A stretch of DNA of 64,000 nucleotides from Roseateles depolymerans (GTDB lineage: Bacteria; Pseudomonadota; Gammaproteobacteria; Burkholderiales; Burkholderiaceae_C): contig QFOD01000021.1 in NCBI GenBank assembly GCA_003241055.1, forward strand, positions 40,251 through 104,250, written 5' to 3'. Positions within the stretch are counted from its first letter, which is position 1; each line of letters starts with the position of its first letter. The translations under genes were made by a program, and so were the position numbers. Shown here piece by piece: positions 1 through 9,246 of the stretch. Under the pieces are notes generated by a model. The model saw nothing but the letters and a program-made list of their open reading frames with translations. It was not told the DNA's origin and searched no databases.

Positions 1-1
1 G

Positions 2-847
<846 letters not shown>

Positions 848-882
848 CGCGTGCCGCCCCGCTCTTGCAAAGGAACCCCGCC

Positions 883-2196
883 ATGAACGCCCTGATCGCG
901 TTGGTGCGTGCCGAACTCCGGCTGCACTTCTCCAACCGCCGCGCGGTGCTGATGAGCATCGTCGCCCCCATCCTCATCGCCGCCTTCTTCGGCTCGCTGT
1001 TCGGCAGCTCCGGCAGCAAGCACGCGGGCATTCCGATCGGCGTGGTCGACCTGGACCGCAGCGTGCTGTCCCAGCGCGTGGTCGCTGCGCTGCAGGCCGA
1101 TGCCACGCTCAAGACCCAGGCCGGCAGCGAGGACGAGCTGCTGCCGCTGGTGCGCGCCGGCAAGCTGCAGGCGCTGGTGGTGCTGCCGCAAGGCCTGGGC
1201 CGCCAGGCCGGCGGCGCGCTGTTCGGCGCCGGCCGCAAGCCCGAGATCACGCTGCACTACGACCCCTCGCAGGCCCAGGCGCTGGCCGTGGTGCGCGGGC
1301 TGCTGGCGCAGTCGCTGATGCAGGAGGTGGGCCGGCAGGCCTTCAGCACCGAGCAGATGCACGGCTTCCAGCAGCAGGTGCGCAACGCGCAAGACCTGCC
1401 CCCGGAACGGCGCGCGTCGCTGATGCGCATGTTCGACGCGATCGACGAGGTGAACCACGGCGACCCGGCCGCCGCAACGGCCGCGGCCTCGGCGGCCGGC
1501 GCTGGCGCCTCGGCCGCCGAGGGCGGCGGGCTCTCGCTGCCCTACAGCACCCGCGAGGTCGAGGCCGTGCAGGCCGACGCCAACGCCATGCCGGTGGCCT
1601 ACAACAGCTATGCCCATTCGTTCGCCGGCATGGGCGTGCAGTTCATCCTGATGGCCGGGGTCGACATGGCGCTGGGCCTGCTGATGATGCGCCGCCTGGG
1701 CCTGTGGAAGCGCCTGCGCGCGGCGCCGCTCGGCCGGGCCCAGCTGCTGGGCAGCCGCATCGTGGCCGGCACGCTGATCTCGCTGATCGTGTTCGCGGTG
1801 GTCTACGCGGTGGCCTTCGCCTTCTTCGGCGTGCGGCTGCTGGGCAGCGCGGCCGGCTTTGCGCTGGTGCTGCTGAGCTACTCGCTGCTCACCGCCTGCT
1901 TCGGCCTGCTGGTGGCCGCATTGGGCCGCACGCCCGAGGCCACCCGGGGCCTGGCCATCCTGGCCACGCTGCTGATGGTGATGCTGGGCGGCGCCTGGGT
2001 GCCGGCCTTCATCTTCCCGGAGTGGCTGCAGACCGTCTCCCTGGCCGTGCCCACCCGCTGGGCGGTGGACGCGCTGGACGCCATGACCTGGCGCGGCCAG
2101 CCGTTCTCGGCGGCACTGCTGCCCTGCGCGGTGATGCTGGGCTTCAGCGCGGTGTTTGCCGCGGTGGCGGTGTGGCGGTTCAGGTGGGAGGAGTGA
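883..2196 (+). CDS. ABC-2 type transporter permease
   Basis: This is the membrane subunit paired with the upstream ATPase (437 aa). ATG 883 is chosen because AAGGA lies about 8 nt before it; an in-frame TTG at 865 has no such site. The layout is typical of ABC-2 permeases of the YhhJ/YbhR kind: an N-terminal membrane segment, a large extracytoplasmic region (roughly residues 45-240, with an Ala-rich stretch near 200), then about five hydrophobic segments in the C-terminal half. Such exporters move drugs, lipids or polysaccharide precursors. The substrate here is unknown. Confidence 0.9.
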   Translation: MNALIALVRAELRLHFSNRRAVLMSIVAPILIAAFFGSLFGSSGSKHAGIPIGVVDLDRSVLSQRVVAALQADATLKTQAGSEDELLPLVRAGKLQALVVLPQGLGRQAGGALFGAGRKPEITLHYDPSQAQALAVVRGLLAQSLMQEVGRQAFSTEQMHGFQQQVRNAQDLPPERRASLMRMFDAIDEVNHGDPAAATAAASAAGAGASAAEGGGLSLPYSTREVEAVQADANAMPVAYNSYAHSFAGMGVQFILMAGVDMALGLLMMRRLGLWKRLRAAPLGRAQLLGSRIVAGTLISLIVFAVVYAVAFAFFGVRLLGSAAGFALVLLSYSLLTACFGLLVAALGRTPEATRGLAILATLLMVMLGGAWVPAFIFPEWLQTVSLAVPTRWAVDALDAMTWRGQPFSAALLPCAVMLGFSAVFAAVAVWRFRWEE

Positions 2197-2215
2197 TCTC
2201 GATCGGCGCGAGGTG

Positions 2216-2902
2216 TCACTGGATCTCGCTCCCCCATCGCCCCCACCTCGGGGCCATCCGCCAGCCGTCCTCGCCCAGCCAGTCGGCCGATACCAGCACA
2301 TGATGGGCGCGGCCGATGAAGGCCTGGCGGGGCACGGGGCCGAAGTAGCGGGAGTCCTCGCTGTTGTCGCGGTTGTCGCCCATCATGAAGAACTGGTCGG
2401 GCGGGAGCGTGATCTCGGCCATGTCGCGGCGCGCGGTCACGGCGGGCAGCTGCTGCACCAGGTGGGGCCGGCCGGGCAGGTGCTCGGTGCGGCGCAACGC
2501 GTCGGTGGCCCAGCCGGGGGCCAGCCACTCGCCGGCATGCTGGGCAGGGCCATAGGCCAGCGGCTGGCCGTTGATCCACAGCTGGTCGTCATGCAACGCG
2601 ATGCGGTCGCCGGGCAGGCCCACGATGCGTTTGATCAGCCGGGTGCCGGTGGCCGGCGAGCTGAAGGTGACGACGTCGCCCCGTCGTGGCTCGCCCAGCG
2701 GCAGCAGCACCACGTCGGTCAGCGGCAGCTTGAGGTCGTAGGCCAGCCGGTTCACCAGCACGACATCGCCCTCCTTGAGCGTGGGCCGCATGGAGCCGGA
2801 GGGAATGGGGTTCCAGTCCGCCACCGCGGTGCGCAGCAGCGCAAAGCTGACCAGGAAGAGCAGGAAGCCGCGGTTGTTGCGGAGCAGGGTTCGGTACTTC
2901 AT
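2216..2902 (-). CDS. lepB: Signal peptidase I
   Basis: The type I leader peptidase cleaves Sec and Tat signal peptides at the periplasmic face of the inner membrane. The 228-aa protein has one N-terminal hydrophobic segment (about residues 13-28), the nucleophile Ser37 in PSGSMRPTL, the general base Lys91 in RLIKRIVG, and the box MGDNRDNSEDSR. I start it at the ATG followed by KYRTLL, because the open frame upstream of that codon is Arg/Pro-rich and has no family resemblance. It is short for a LepB, lacks a neighbouring lepA, and may be a second copy. It converges on the ABC permease. Confidence 0.93.
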   Translation of the reverse strand: MKYRTLLRNNRGFLLFLVSFALLRTAVADWNPIPSGSMRPTLKEGDVVLVNRLAYDLKLPLTDVVLLPLGEPRRGDVVTFSSPATGTRLIKRIVGLPGDRIALHDDQLWINGQPLAYGPAQHAGEWLAPGWATDALRRTEHLPGRPHLVQQLPAVTARRDMAEITLPPDQFFMMGDNRDNSEDSRYFGPVPRQAFIGRAHHVLVSADWLGEDGWRMAPRWGRWGSEIQ

Positions 2903-3110
2903 GGGGCCGATGCTGACCGGGCCGGGCGCGGCCGCGGCGGGCGGGCCGGCGAATGGCAGGCCGGGGCGCATGAGTGGCCGACGGCGACGCGCAATGGCAG
3001 GTGACGGCCGGCCGGGCGCTGAATGCCGCCGATTGCCGTGGAAAGCCGCGGGCCGAGCCGGCCCTGTGGCACAGTGCGGCCGCCGCGGCGTTGCCGCCCG
3101 CTGTCCTTTG

Positions 3111-3620
3111 ATGCCCATGTCCGTCTCGTCCTCGTCGCGGTTTCGTTCGTCCAAGGCCTTGTTGCTGGGCTGTCTGCTGGGGGTGGCTGCTGCGGCGGTG
3201 CTGGGCGGCTTGGCGTCGCGCGGGGCGCCGGTGTTCTATGCGCAGTTGGCCAGGCCGTCCTGGGCGCCGCCTGCGGGGGTGTTCGGGCCGGTGTGGTCGC
3301 TGCTCTACACGCTGATGGCGGTGGCGGCCTGGTTGGTGGCCCGCGAGCCGGCCGCGCCCGGGCGCCGATGGGCGCTGGGTCTGTTCGTCGCGCAGCTGGC
3401 GGCGAATGCGCTGTGGTCCTGGTTGTTTTTCGCGTGGCGCGATGGCCGGCTGGCCTTCGTGGACGTGCTGCTGTTGCTGGCCCTGGTGGCGCTGACGGCC
3501 TGGCGCTTCTGGCGGGTGCGCCCGCTGGCCGGGCTGCTCCTGCTGCCCTACCTGGCCTGGGTGGGCTTCGCGTCGGTGCTGACCTGGGCCGTCTGGCAGG
3601 GCAATCCGCAGCTGCTTTGA
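3111..3620 (+). CDS. tspO: TspO/MBR family membrane protein
   Basis: This is a tryptophan-rich sensory protein (169 aa) with five hydrophobic segments, related to the mitochondrial benzodiazepine receptor. The family signature near the first loop, RPSWAPPAGVFGPVW, is clear, and Trp residues cluster in the later helices (ANALWSWLFF and similar). Family members bind porphyrins and sterols and modulate tetrapyrrole or stress responses, which may fit the haem genes near 48-49 kb, though these are far away. ATG 3111 or ATG 3117 could be the start; neither has a convincing ribosome binding site. Confidence 0.85.
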   Translation: MPMSVSSSSRFRSSKALLLGCLLGVAAAAVLGGLASRGAPVFYAQLARPSWAPPAGVFGPVWSLLYTLMAVAAWLVAREPAAPGRRWALGLFVAQLAANALWSWLFFAWRDGRLAFVDVLLLLALVALTAWRFWRVRPLAGLLLLPYLAWVGFASVLTWAVWQGNPQLL

Positions 3621-3657
3621 GCCCCCGGGGAGCGGGGCCGCGCCAGAGGGGCGACGG

Positions 3658-3663
3658 TAAACT
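3658..3663 (+). promoter_or_regulatory. -10-like hexamer of tsaB, possible leaderless start
   Basis: TAAACT is followed by 6 nt and then the ATG of tsaB. No Shine-Dalgarno sequence is present and no good -35 box is seen. A transcript starting at the usual distance would begin at or next to the ATG. Confidence 0.4.
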
Positions 3664-3669
3664 GCCGCG

Positions 3670-4359
3670 ATGCCCGTTTTGCTTGCCTTAGACAGCGCGA
3701 CCGACACGATGGCGCTGGTCCTCGTGACGCCCGGCGGGGTCACCTGTTTCGAGGCCGCGGGCGGCCCGCAGGCCTCGGCCCGCATGCTGCCCGAGGTGCG
3801 GGCGCTGCTGCAGGCCGCGGGCCTGACGCTGACCGATGTGGACGCCATCGCCTTCGGCAAGGGCCCCGGGGCCTTCACCGGCCTGCGTACCGCCTGCGCC
3901 GTGGCCCAGGGCCTGGCGCTGGGGGCGGACAAGCCGGTGCTGGCCATCGACAGCCTGATGCTGGTGGCCGAGGACGCCCGCGCCCAGGGGGCCGGGGACG
4001 ACATCTGGGTGGCGATGGATGCCCGCATCGGCGAGATCTACGCCGCCCACTACCGCTGGGCGTCGGGTGGCTGGCAGGTGCTGGAGGCCCCGGCGCTGTA
4101 TGCCCCGGAGGCCCTGGTGGCGCACTGGGCGGCGCAGGGCGAGCCGCTGGCGGTGGCCGGCACCGCGCTGACCGAATATGCCCAGAAGCTGGGCGAGCGC
4201 CCGCGCGCCTGGCCGCGCACGGTGTCGCGGGCCCGCGCGCTGGGCGCCCTGGCCCTGGCCGCCTGGCAGCGCGGCGAGCGCCTGGATCCGGCCGAAGCCC
4301 TGCCGGTGTATGTGCGCGACAAGGTGGCGCTGACCACCGCGGAACGGGAGCGCGCATGA
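3670..4359 (+). CDS. tsaB: tRNA threonylcarbamoyladenosine biosynthesis protein TsaB
   Basis: TsaB is the partner of TsaD and TsaE in making the t6A base at position 37 of ANN-decoding tRNAs. The 229-aa protein has the ASKHA-fold start (LLALDSATD) and the diagnostic GKGPGAFTGLRTACAVAQGLA segment. It has the normal length for the family. It opens a tightly packed run: its last codons overlap the rimI start (ATGA), so translation is probably coupled. tsaB-rimI is a widely conserved pair. Confidence 0.95.
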   Translation: MPVLLALDSATDTMALVLVTPGGVTCFEAAGGPQASARMLPEVRALLQAAGLTLTDVDAIAFGKGPGAFTGLRTACAVAQGLALGADKPVLAIDSLMLVAEDARAQGAGDDIWVAMDARIGEIYAAHYRWASGGWQVLEAPALYAPEALVAHWAAQGEPLAVAGTALTEYAQKLGERPRAWPRTVSRARALGALALAAWQRGERLDPAEALPVYVRDKVALTTAERERA

Positions 4360-4856
4360 GCGCCCAGCCCCAGCACGGCCTGCCGGCCTGGGAGGCCGCG
4401 GCGATGCGCGTGCCCGATCTGACCGAGGTGATGGCCGTGGAGCGCCAGGCCTATCCGGTGCCGTGGACGCACGGCAACTTCGTCGACGCCATCGCGGCGG
4501 GCTATCCCGCCGAGGTGCTGCGCGGGCCGCAGCTCGAGCTGCTGGGCTACTGGGTGGCCATGGCCGGTGTGGACGAGATGCATCTGCTCAACATCACCGT
4601 GGCGCCGGCCTGCCAGGGCCGTGGGCTGGCGGTGCTGATGCTGGACCGGCTGTCGGCACTGTGCCGGGTGCAGGGCCTGACGCAGCTGTGGCTGGAGGTG
4701 CGGGACAGCAATGCGCGCGCGCGCCAGGTCTACGAGCGCTATGGCTTCGTGGCCGTGGGGCGGCGGCGTGCCTACTACCCGGTGCTGCAGGGGCCGCGCG
4801 AGGACGCGGTGCTGATGAGCCTGCAGCTGGCTGCCCCATCGGAGGCGCCGCGATGA
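4356..4856 (+). CDS. rimI: Ribosomal protein bS18-alanine N-acetyltransferase
   Basis: RimI is a GNAT-fold enzyme that acetylates the N-terminal alanine of ribosomal protein S18. The 166-aa protein has the acetyl-CoA binding motif in ITVAPACQGRGLAVLMLD and the C-terminal NARARQVYERYGFVAVGRR segment that marks RimI. Its start overlaps the tsaB stop by 4 nt and its stop overlaps the next gene's start by 4 nt, which argues for one transcript. Confidence 0.93.
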   Translation: MSAQPQHGLPAWEAAAMRVPDLTEVMAVERQAYPVPWTHGNFVDAIAAGYPAEVLRGPQLELLGYWVAMAGVDEMHLLNITVAPACQGRGLAVLMLDRLSALCRVQGLTQLWLEVRDSNARARQVYERYGFVAVGRRRAYYPVLQGPREDAVLMSLQLAAPSEAPR

Positions 4857-5710
4857 GTTGGGACGAGCGCCAGCGCGCGATGCTGGCCGAGATGGGCCTG
4901 CGGCTGCCGCCGCTGCGCAGCGATGCCGCGGTGCCGGCCGTGGACGATGCGCCGCCGGCCGCGGCCCGCCCGCAGTCGCGCAGGGATGCCGCCGTGGACG
5001 AACGTGCCGACCCGCCGCCCGAGCTGCCGGCGCCGCCACCGGCCCAGCCCGCAGCGCGTGCTGCGCGGCCGGCGAGCCCGGCCGCCGAAGCCGCCGTGGC
5101 CCCCGCGCCCCAGGCCGCATCGGCCGCGCTGCCGGGCCTGGAGACGCTGGGCCTGGAGGCGCTGCGCGAGGCGCTGCCGTCCTGCCAGGCCTGCGGACTG
5201 TGCGGCCAGCGCCGGCTGCCAGTGTTCGGCGCCGGGGCGGGCGAGGCGGCGGCCCGCTGGCTGGTGGTGACCGACCCATCCGACGAGGCCGACGATGCCG
5301 CGGGCCAGCCGCTGGTGGGCGATGCCGGCCGGCTGCTGGACCGCATGCTGGCCGCGGTGGGCGAGCGCCGCAGCGGCGAGTCCCCCGGCGCCTTCGTGAC
5401 GCCGCTGGTGAAGTGCCGGCCGGCGCGTGGCCGGGCGCCCAATGCGGCCGAGCTCGAGGCCTGCGAGGCCATCCTGGCCCGCCAGCTCGCGCTGCTGCAG
5501 CCGCGGGTGCTGCTGGCCATGGGCCCGCAGGCCGCACGGCGGCTGACCGGCTCGGCCGAGCCGCTGGGGCGACTGCGGGGGCGTGTGCACCAGTGGCACG
5601 GCACCCCCCTGGTCGTCACCTACCATCCGGCGTATCTGTTGCGCTCGGCGGCCGACAAGGCCGGTGCCTGGGAAGATCTGTGTCTGGCCCGTTCGATTCT
5701 GAACCCCTGA
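4853..5710 (+). CDS. Uracil-DNA glycosylase family 4/5-like protein with altered motif 1
   Basis: This is an iron-sulfur uracil-DNA-glycosylase-like protein (285 aa) that would act in base excision repair. Residues ~20-95 form an Ala/Pro-rich low-complexity stretch. The glycosylase-like core follows, with cysteines arranged for a 4Fe-4S cluster (SCQACGLC, then VKCRP and LEACEAI) and the C-terminal motif TYHPAYLLR. The first active-site motif, normally a GE-PG-x-ED pattern, reads VVTDPSDEADD here, so glycosylase activity is uncertain. The start overlaps the rimI stop (ATGA). The fold assignment is fairly safe; the activity is not. Confidence 0.8.
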   Translation: MSWDERQRAMLAEMGLRLPPLRSDAAVPAVDDAPPAAARPQSRRDAAVDERADPPPELPAPPPAQPAARAARPASPAAEAAVAPAPQAASAALPGLETLGLEALREALPSCQACGLCGQRRLPVFGAGAGEAAARWLVVTDPSDEADDAAGQPLVGDAGRLLDRMLAAVGERRSGESPGAFVTPLVKCRPARGRAPNAAELEACEAILARQLALLQPRVLLAMGPQAARRLTGSAEPLGRLRGRVHQWHGTPLVVTYHPAYLLRSAADKAGAWEDLCLARSILNP

Positions 5711-7752
5711 ACTCGGCGTCGGCCGACGTGCTGGCGGCCCGGCTGCGGCTGGTGTCCAACCTCGTGCCCGCCTGGATCGCGCTCTACGAGGCGGGCACCT
5801 ACCGCTGCCTGTTCGCCAACCGCGGCTATGCCGAGGCCTTCGGTCTCACCGAGCAGAGCATCATCGGCCTGACCTTCGGCGAGATCGTTGGCGAGGCGGC
5901 GCTGGCCGCGGTGCAGCCGGCGGTGGACCGCGTGGTGCGCGAGCAGGTGTGCGTGACCTACGAGCGCGAGCTGCCGCCCGGCGGCAACGCGCCGCGCCAT
6001 ATCGAGGTGCAGCTGGTGCCGCACTTCGACGACGGCGGCACGCTGCTGGGCTGCTGCGTGCTGGTCAACGACATCACGCGCCACCGGCTCGCGGAGCGCC
6101 AGGTGCGCGAGTCCGAGGCGCGGCTGGCGAAGTTCATGGACGCCTCGGTCGAGGGCATCGTGTTCCACAAGGACGGCATCACCACCGACGCCAACCGCCC
6201 GGTGTGCGAACTGACCGGCTACCGGCTCGACGAGGTGCTGGGGCGGCATGTGCTGTCCTTCCTGCCGCCCGACGAGGTGGACAAGGTGCGCGACGTGATG
6301 ATCAGCGGTCGCGAGACCCGCTACGAGACGCTGCTGCTGCACAAGGACGGGCACCGCCTGCCGGTGGAGCTGATCGTGCGCACGCTGGAGCGCGATGGCG
6401 AGTCGCTGCGCATGACCATCGTGCGCGACATCCGCGACCGGGTCGACAGTGAGGCCCGCATCCAGTACCTGGCCGAGCACGACAGCCTGACCGGCCTGCT
6501 GAACCGCCCGGCGTTCATGGAGCGCATGGCCCGGCGCATCAACCTCGCCGCGCATGACGGCGAGATGCTGGCGCTGCTGTTCATCGACCTGGACAACTTC
6601 AAGCGCGTGAACGATTCGCTGGGCCACCTGGAAGGCGACCAGGTGCTGGTGACCGTGGCCGAGCGGCTGACCAGCGCGCTGCGCGACAGCGACCTGGTCG
6701 GCCGCTTCGGCGGCGACGAGTTCGTCGTGCTGCTGACGGAGCTGGGCGACCGTGACGACGCCAAGGTCGTGCTGCAGGCGCTGCTGTCGCTGGTGGAGGT
6801 GCCGGTGAAGGCCGACGGCCGGGCGCTGTCGGTGACGCCGTCCATCGGCGTGGCCTTCTTCCCGGACGACGGCCGGCATGCGGACGAGCTGATCCAGCAC
6901 GCCGACACCGCGATGTACCGCGCCAAGGCCCGCGGCCGTGCGACCTACCAGTTCTTCGAGCCGGCGCAGGCCGAGGCGGTCTATGCCGACCTGGTGCTGG
7001 AGGCCGAACTGGCGGAGGCGCTGACACGCAGCGAGTTCGAGCTCTTCTTCCAGCCCCAGGTCGAGGCCTCCACCGGTCGGCTGAGCGGCGCCGAGGCGCT
7101 GCTGCGCTGGCGTCATCCGCGCCGGGGCCTGCTGGGGCCGGACCACTTCATCGCCGTGGCCGAGCGTCTGCCGCTGATGCACGACCTGGGCACCTGGGTG
7201 CTGCGCGAGGCGGCGCTGACGGCCCGGCGCTGGCGCGAGATGGGCCTGAGCCATGCGCGCATCGCGGTGAACCTGTCCAGCATGCAGTTCCAGCTCGAGG
7301 GCTTCGTCGACACCGTGCGCGAGGTGCTGCAGGAGACCGGCGCGCAGGGCGACTGGCTGGAGCTGGAGCTCACCGAGCGCATGCTGGTGGACGACATCGA
7401 ACACGCGCCGCACACGCTGGCCGCGCTGCGTGCGCTGGGGCTGAGCGTGTCCATGGACGACTTCGGCACCGGCTACACCTCGCTGTCCCACCTGACCGAA
7501 CTGCCGGTGGACAAGCTCAAGATCGACCAGAGCTTCATCGCGCGCCTGCCGGCGGACCGCGGCGCCCAGGCCATCACCCGTGCCATCGTGCAGATGGCCG
7601 TGGGCCTGGGGCTGGACGTCACCGCCGAGGGCGTACGCGCCAACGAGCAATGGCAGCTGCTGGCCGGCTGGGGCTGCGGGCAGCTGCAGGGCGAGCTGAT
7701 CGGCCCGCCCATGCCTGCCCCGGCCTTCGAGGCCTGGGCCCGAACCCGATGA
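5680..7752 (+). CDS. PAS-PAS-GGDEF-EAL cyclic-di-GMP turnover protein
   Basis: This dual-domain enzyme (about 690 aa) could make and/or break the second messenger c-di-GMP. Two PAS domains occupy roughly residues 20-265. The GGDEF domain is intact (GRFGGDEFVVL near residue 344), with an RDSD inhibitory-site motif five residues before it. The EAL domain follows (GAEALLRW near 470, DDFGTGYTSLSHL later), also with its key motifs. No membrane segment is seen, so it is probably cytoplasmic and PAS-regulated. The start is uncertain: GTG 5680 has GGGAAGA in front and overlaps the previous gene, and GTG 5728 is an alternative. Confidence 0.9.
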   Translation: MSGPFDSEPLNSASADVLAARLRLVSNLVPAWIALYEAGTYRCLFANRGYAEAFGLTEQSIIGLTFGEIVGEAALAAVQPAVDRVVREQVCVTYERELPPGGNAPRHIEVQLVPHFDDGGTLLGCCVLVNDITRHRLAERQVRESEARLAKFMDASVEGIVFHKDGITTDANRPVCELTGYRLDEVLGRHVLSFLPPDEVDKVRDVMISGRETRYETLLLHKDGHRLPVELIVRTLERDGESLRMTIVRDIRDRVDSEARIQYLAEHDSLTGLLNRPAFMERMARRINLAAHDGEMLALLFIDLDNFKRVNDSLGHLEGDQVLVTVAERLTSALRDSDLVGRFGGDEFVVLLTELGDRDDAKVVLQALLSLVEVPVKADGRALSVTPSIGVAFFPDDGRHADELIQHADTAMYRAKARGRATYQFFEPAQAEAVYADLVLEAELAEALTRSEFELFFQPQVEASTGRLSGAEALLRWRHPRRGLLGPDHFIAVAERLPLMHDLGTWVLREAALTARRWREMGLSHARIAVNLSSMQFQLEGFVDTVREVLQETGAQGDWLELELTERMLVDDIEHAPHTLAALRALGLSVSMDDFGTGYTSLSHLTELPVDKLKIDQSFIARLPADRGAQAITRAIVQMAVGLGLDVTAEGVRANEQWQLLAGWGCGQLQGELIGPPMPAPAFEAWARTR

Positions 7753-8828
7753 ACCTGAATGAACTGATCCATGCCGAGATCGCCCGTGCGGGGGGCTGGC
7801 TGGGCTTCGACCGTTTCATGTCGCTGGCGCTGTATGCGCCGGGGCTGGGCTACTACGCCGGCGGTCGCCGCAAGTTCGGCCTGATGCCGGAGCAGGGCTC
7901 CGATTTCGTCACCGCACCCGAGCTGTCGCCGCTGTTCGGCCGGGCGCTGGCGCGCCAGATCGCGCAGGCGCTGCAGCAGACCGGCTGCCGCGAGGTGGTG
8001 GAGTTCGGTGCCGGCTCCGGGGCGCTGGCGGCCCAGCTGATCACCGAGCTGGACGCGCTCGGCGCGGGCCTGGCGCGCTACCGCATCGTCGAGCTGTCGG
8101 CCTCGCTGCGTGAGCGTCAGCAGGAGCGGCTGGCCGCCTGGGCCGACCGCGTGGAGTGGCTCGATGAACTGCCCGAGGCGCTGGAGGCGGTCTGCGTGGG
8201 CAACGAGGTGCTCGACGCCATGCCAGTGCAGCTGCTGGCCTTCGATGGCAGCCGCTGGTGCGAGCGTGGCGTGATCGGCGCGGGGGCGGGTTTTGCGTTC
8301 GAGGATCGCGACACCGCCCTGCGCCCGCCGCTGGAGGCCGCCTACGTGCCCGGCACCGTCACCGAGATCCACGCTCAGGCCGAGGCCTTCGTCGCCACGC
8401 TGGCCCGGCACCTGACGCGCGGCGCGCTGTTCCTGATCGACTACGGCTTCCCGGAATCGGAGTACTACCTGCCGCAGCGCCACGGCGGCACGCTGATGTG
8501 CCACCAGGCCCACCGTGCCGACCCCGATCCGCTGGTGGCCGTGGGCGACAAGGACATCACCGCCCACGTGAACTTCACCGGCATCGCGCTGGCCGGGCAG
8601 GCGGCCGGGCTGGAGGTGCTGGGCTACACCAGTCAGGGGCACTTCCTGCTGAACTGCGGCCTGGCCGAACTGATGGCCGAGGCCGACCTGCCGACCCGCA
8701 CCATGGCCCACCGGCTGCTCGCCGAGCACGAGATGGGCGAGCTGTTCAAGGTGATCGGCTTTGCCGTGGCGGGCGCCGGCTTCGACGCGCTGGGCTTTAC
8801 CCGCGGCGATAGAACCCACCGGCTCTGA
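7749..8828 (+). CDS. SAM-dependent methyltransferase, MidA/NDUFAF7 family
   Basis: This 359-aa protein belongs to the COG1565 family, whose mitochondrial member methylates an arginine of a complex I subunit. Visible family features are GFDRFMSLALYAPGLGYYAGG near the N-terminus, the SAM-binding loop VEFGAGSGALAAQL and VGNEVLDAMPVQLL. It starts inside the stop of the GGDEF-EAL gene (ATGA), the last of four such couplings in this run. A role in respiratory complex I assembly is inferred from eukaryotic homologues and not shown for bacteria. Confidence 0.88.
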   Translation: MNLNELIHAEIARAGGWLGFDRFMSLALYAPGLGYYAGGRRKFGLMPEQGSDFVTAPELSPLFGRALARQIAQALQQTGCREVVEFGAGSGALAAQLITELDALGAGLARYRIVELSASLRERQQERLAAWADRVEWLDELPEALEAVCVGNEVLDAMPVQLLAFDGSRWCERGVIGAGAGFAFEDRDTALRPPLEAAYVPGTVTEIHAQAEAFVATLARHLTRGALFLIDYGFPESEYYLPQRHGGTLMCHQAHRADPDPLVAVGDKDITAHVNFTGIALAGQAAGLEVLGYTSQGHFLLNCGLAELMAEADLPTRTMAHRLLAEHEMGELFKVIGFAVAGAGFDALGFTRGDRTHRL

Positions 8829-8922
8829 GCCCATGTGCCCGGCGCTGGCGGCGCCGGCGCGTCTGCCGCATCATGCGCCGCGCGGGGCCGGCCAAGGCTG
8901 GGGCGCCGTACGGGAGGTGCTG

Positions 8923-9246
8923 ATGAAAAGCTGGATCCTGCCTGCACTGCTGGCCTGCGCCCAGGCGGCGCCGGTGCGGGCGCAAGCGGTGCCGGAGCCG
9001 CTGGTGGCGCGCAGCCTGGCGGCCACCTGCGCCAACTGCCACGGCACCAACGGCCAGGCGCGCGGCGCGATGGCGCCGCTGGCCGGCCGCCCGGCCGAGG
9101 CCCTGCGCCAGCAATTGGCCGACTTCAGGCGCGGCGCCGCGCCCGGCACCGTGATGCCGCAGATCGCGCGGGGCTACAGCGATGAGCAGCTGGCCCTGAT
9201 CGCCGCCTACTTCGCCCGCCAGCCCGCGGCGCGCGCCGCGCCATGA
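8923..9246 (+). CDS. fccA: Monohaem cytochrome c, sulfide dehydrogenase cytochrome subunit
   Basis: This is a small periplasmic c-type cytochrome (107 aa). It has a signal peptide (about residues 1-21, ending VRAQA), one haem-binding motif CANCH (Cys36, Cys39, His40) and a likely axial Met78 in GTVMPQIARG. The pattern matches the FccA/SoxE-like cytochrome that accepts electrons from the flavoprotein encoded next to it, with which it overlaps by 4 nt. It is a one-haem form, whereas the best studied phototrophic FccA has two. GGGAGG precedes the ATG. Confidence 0.85.
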   Translation: MKSWILPALLACAQAAPVRAQAVPEPLVARSLAATCANCHGTNGQARGAMAPLAGRPAEALRQQLADFRRGAAPGTVMPQIARGYSDEQLALIAAYFARQPAARAAP

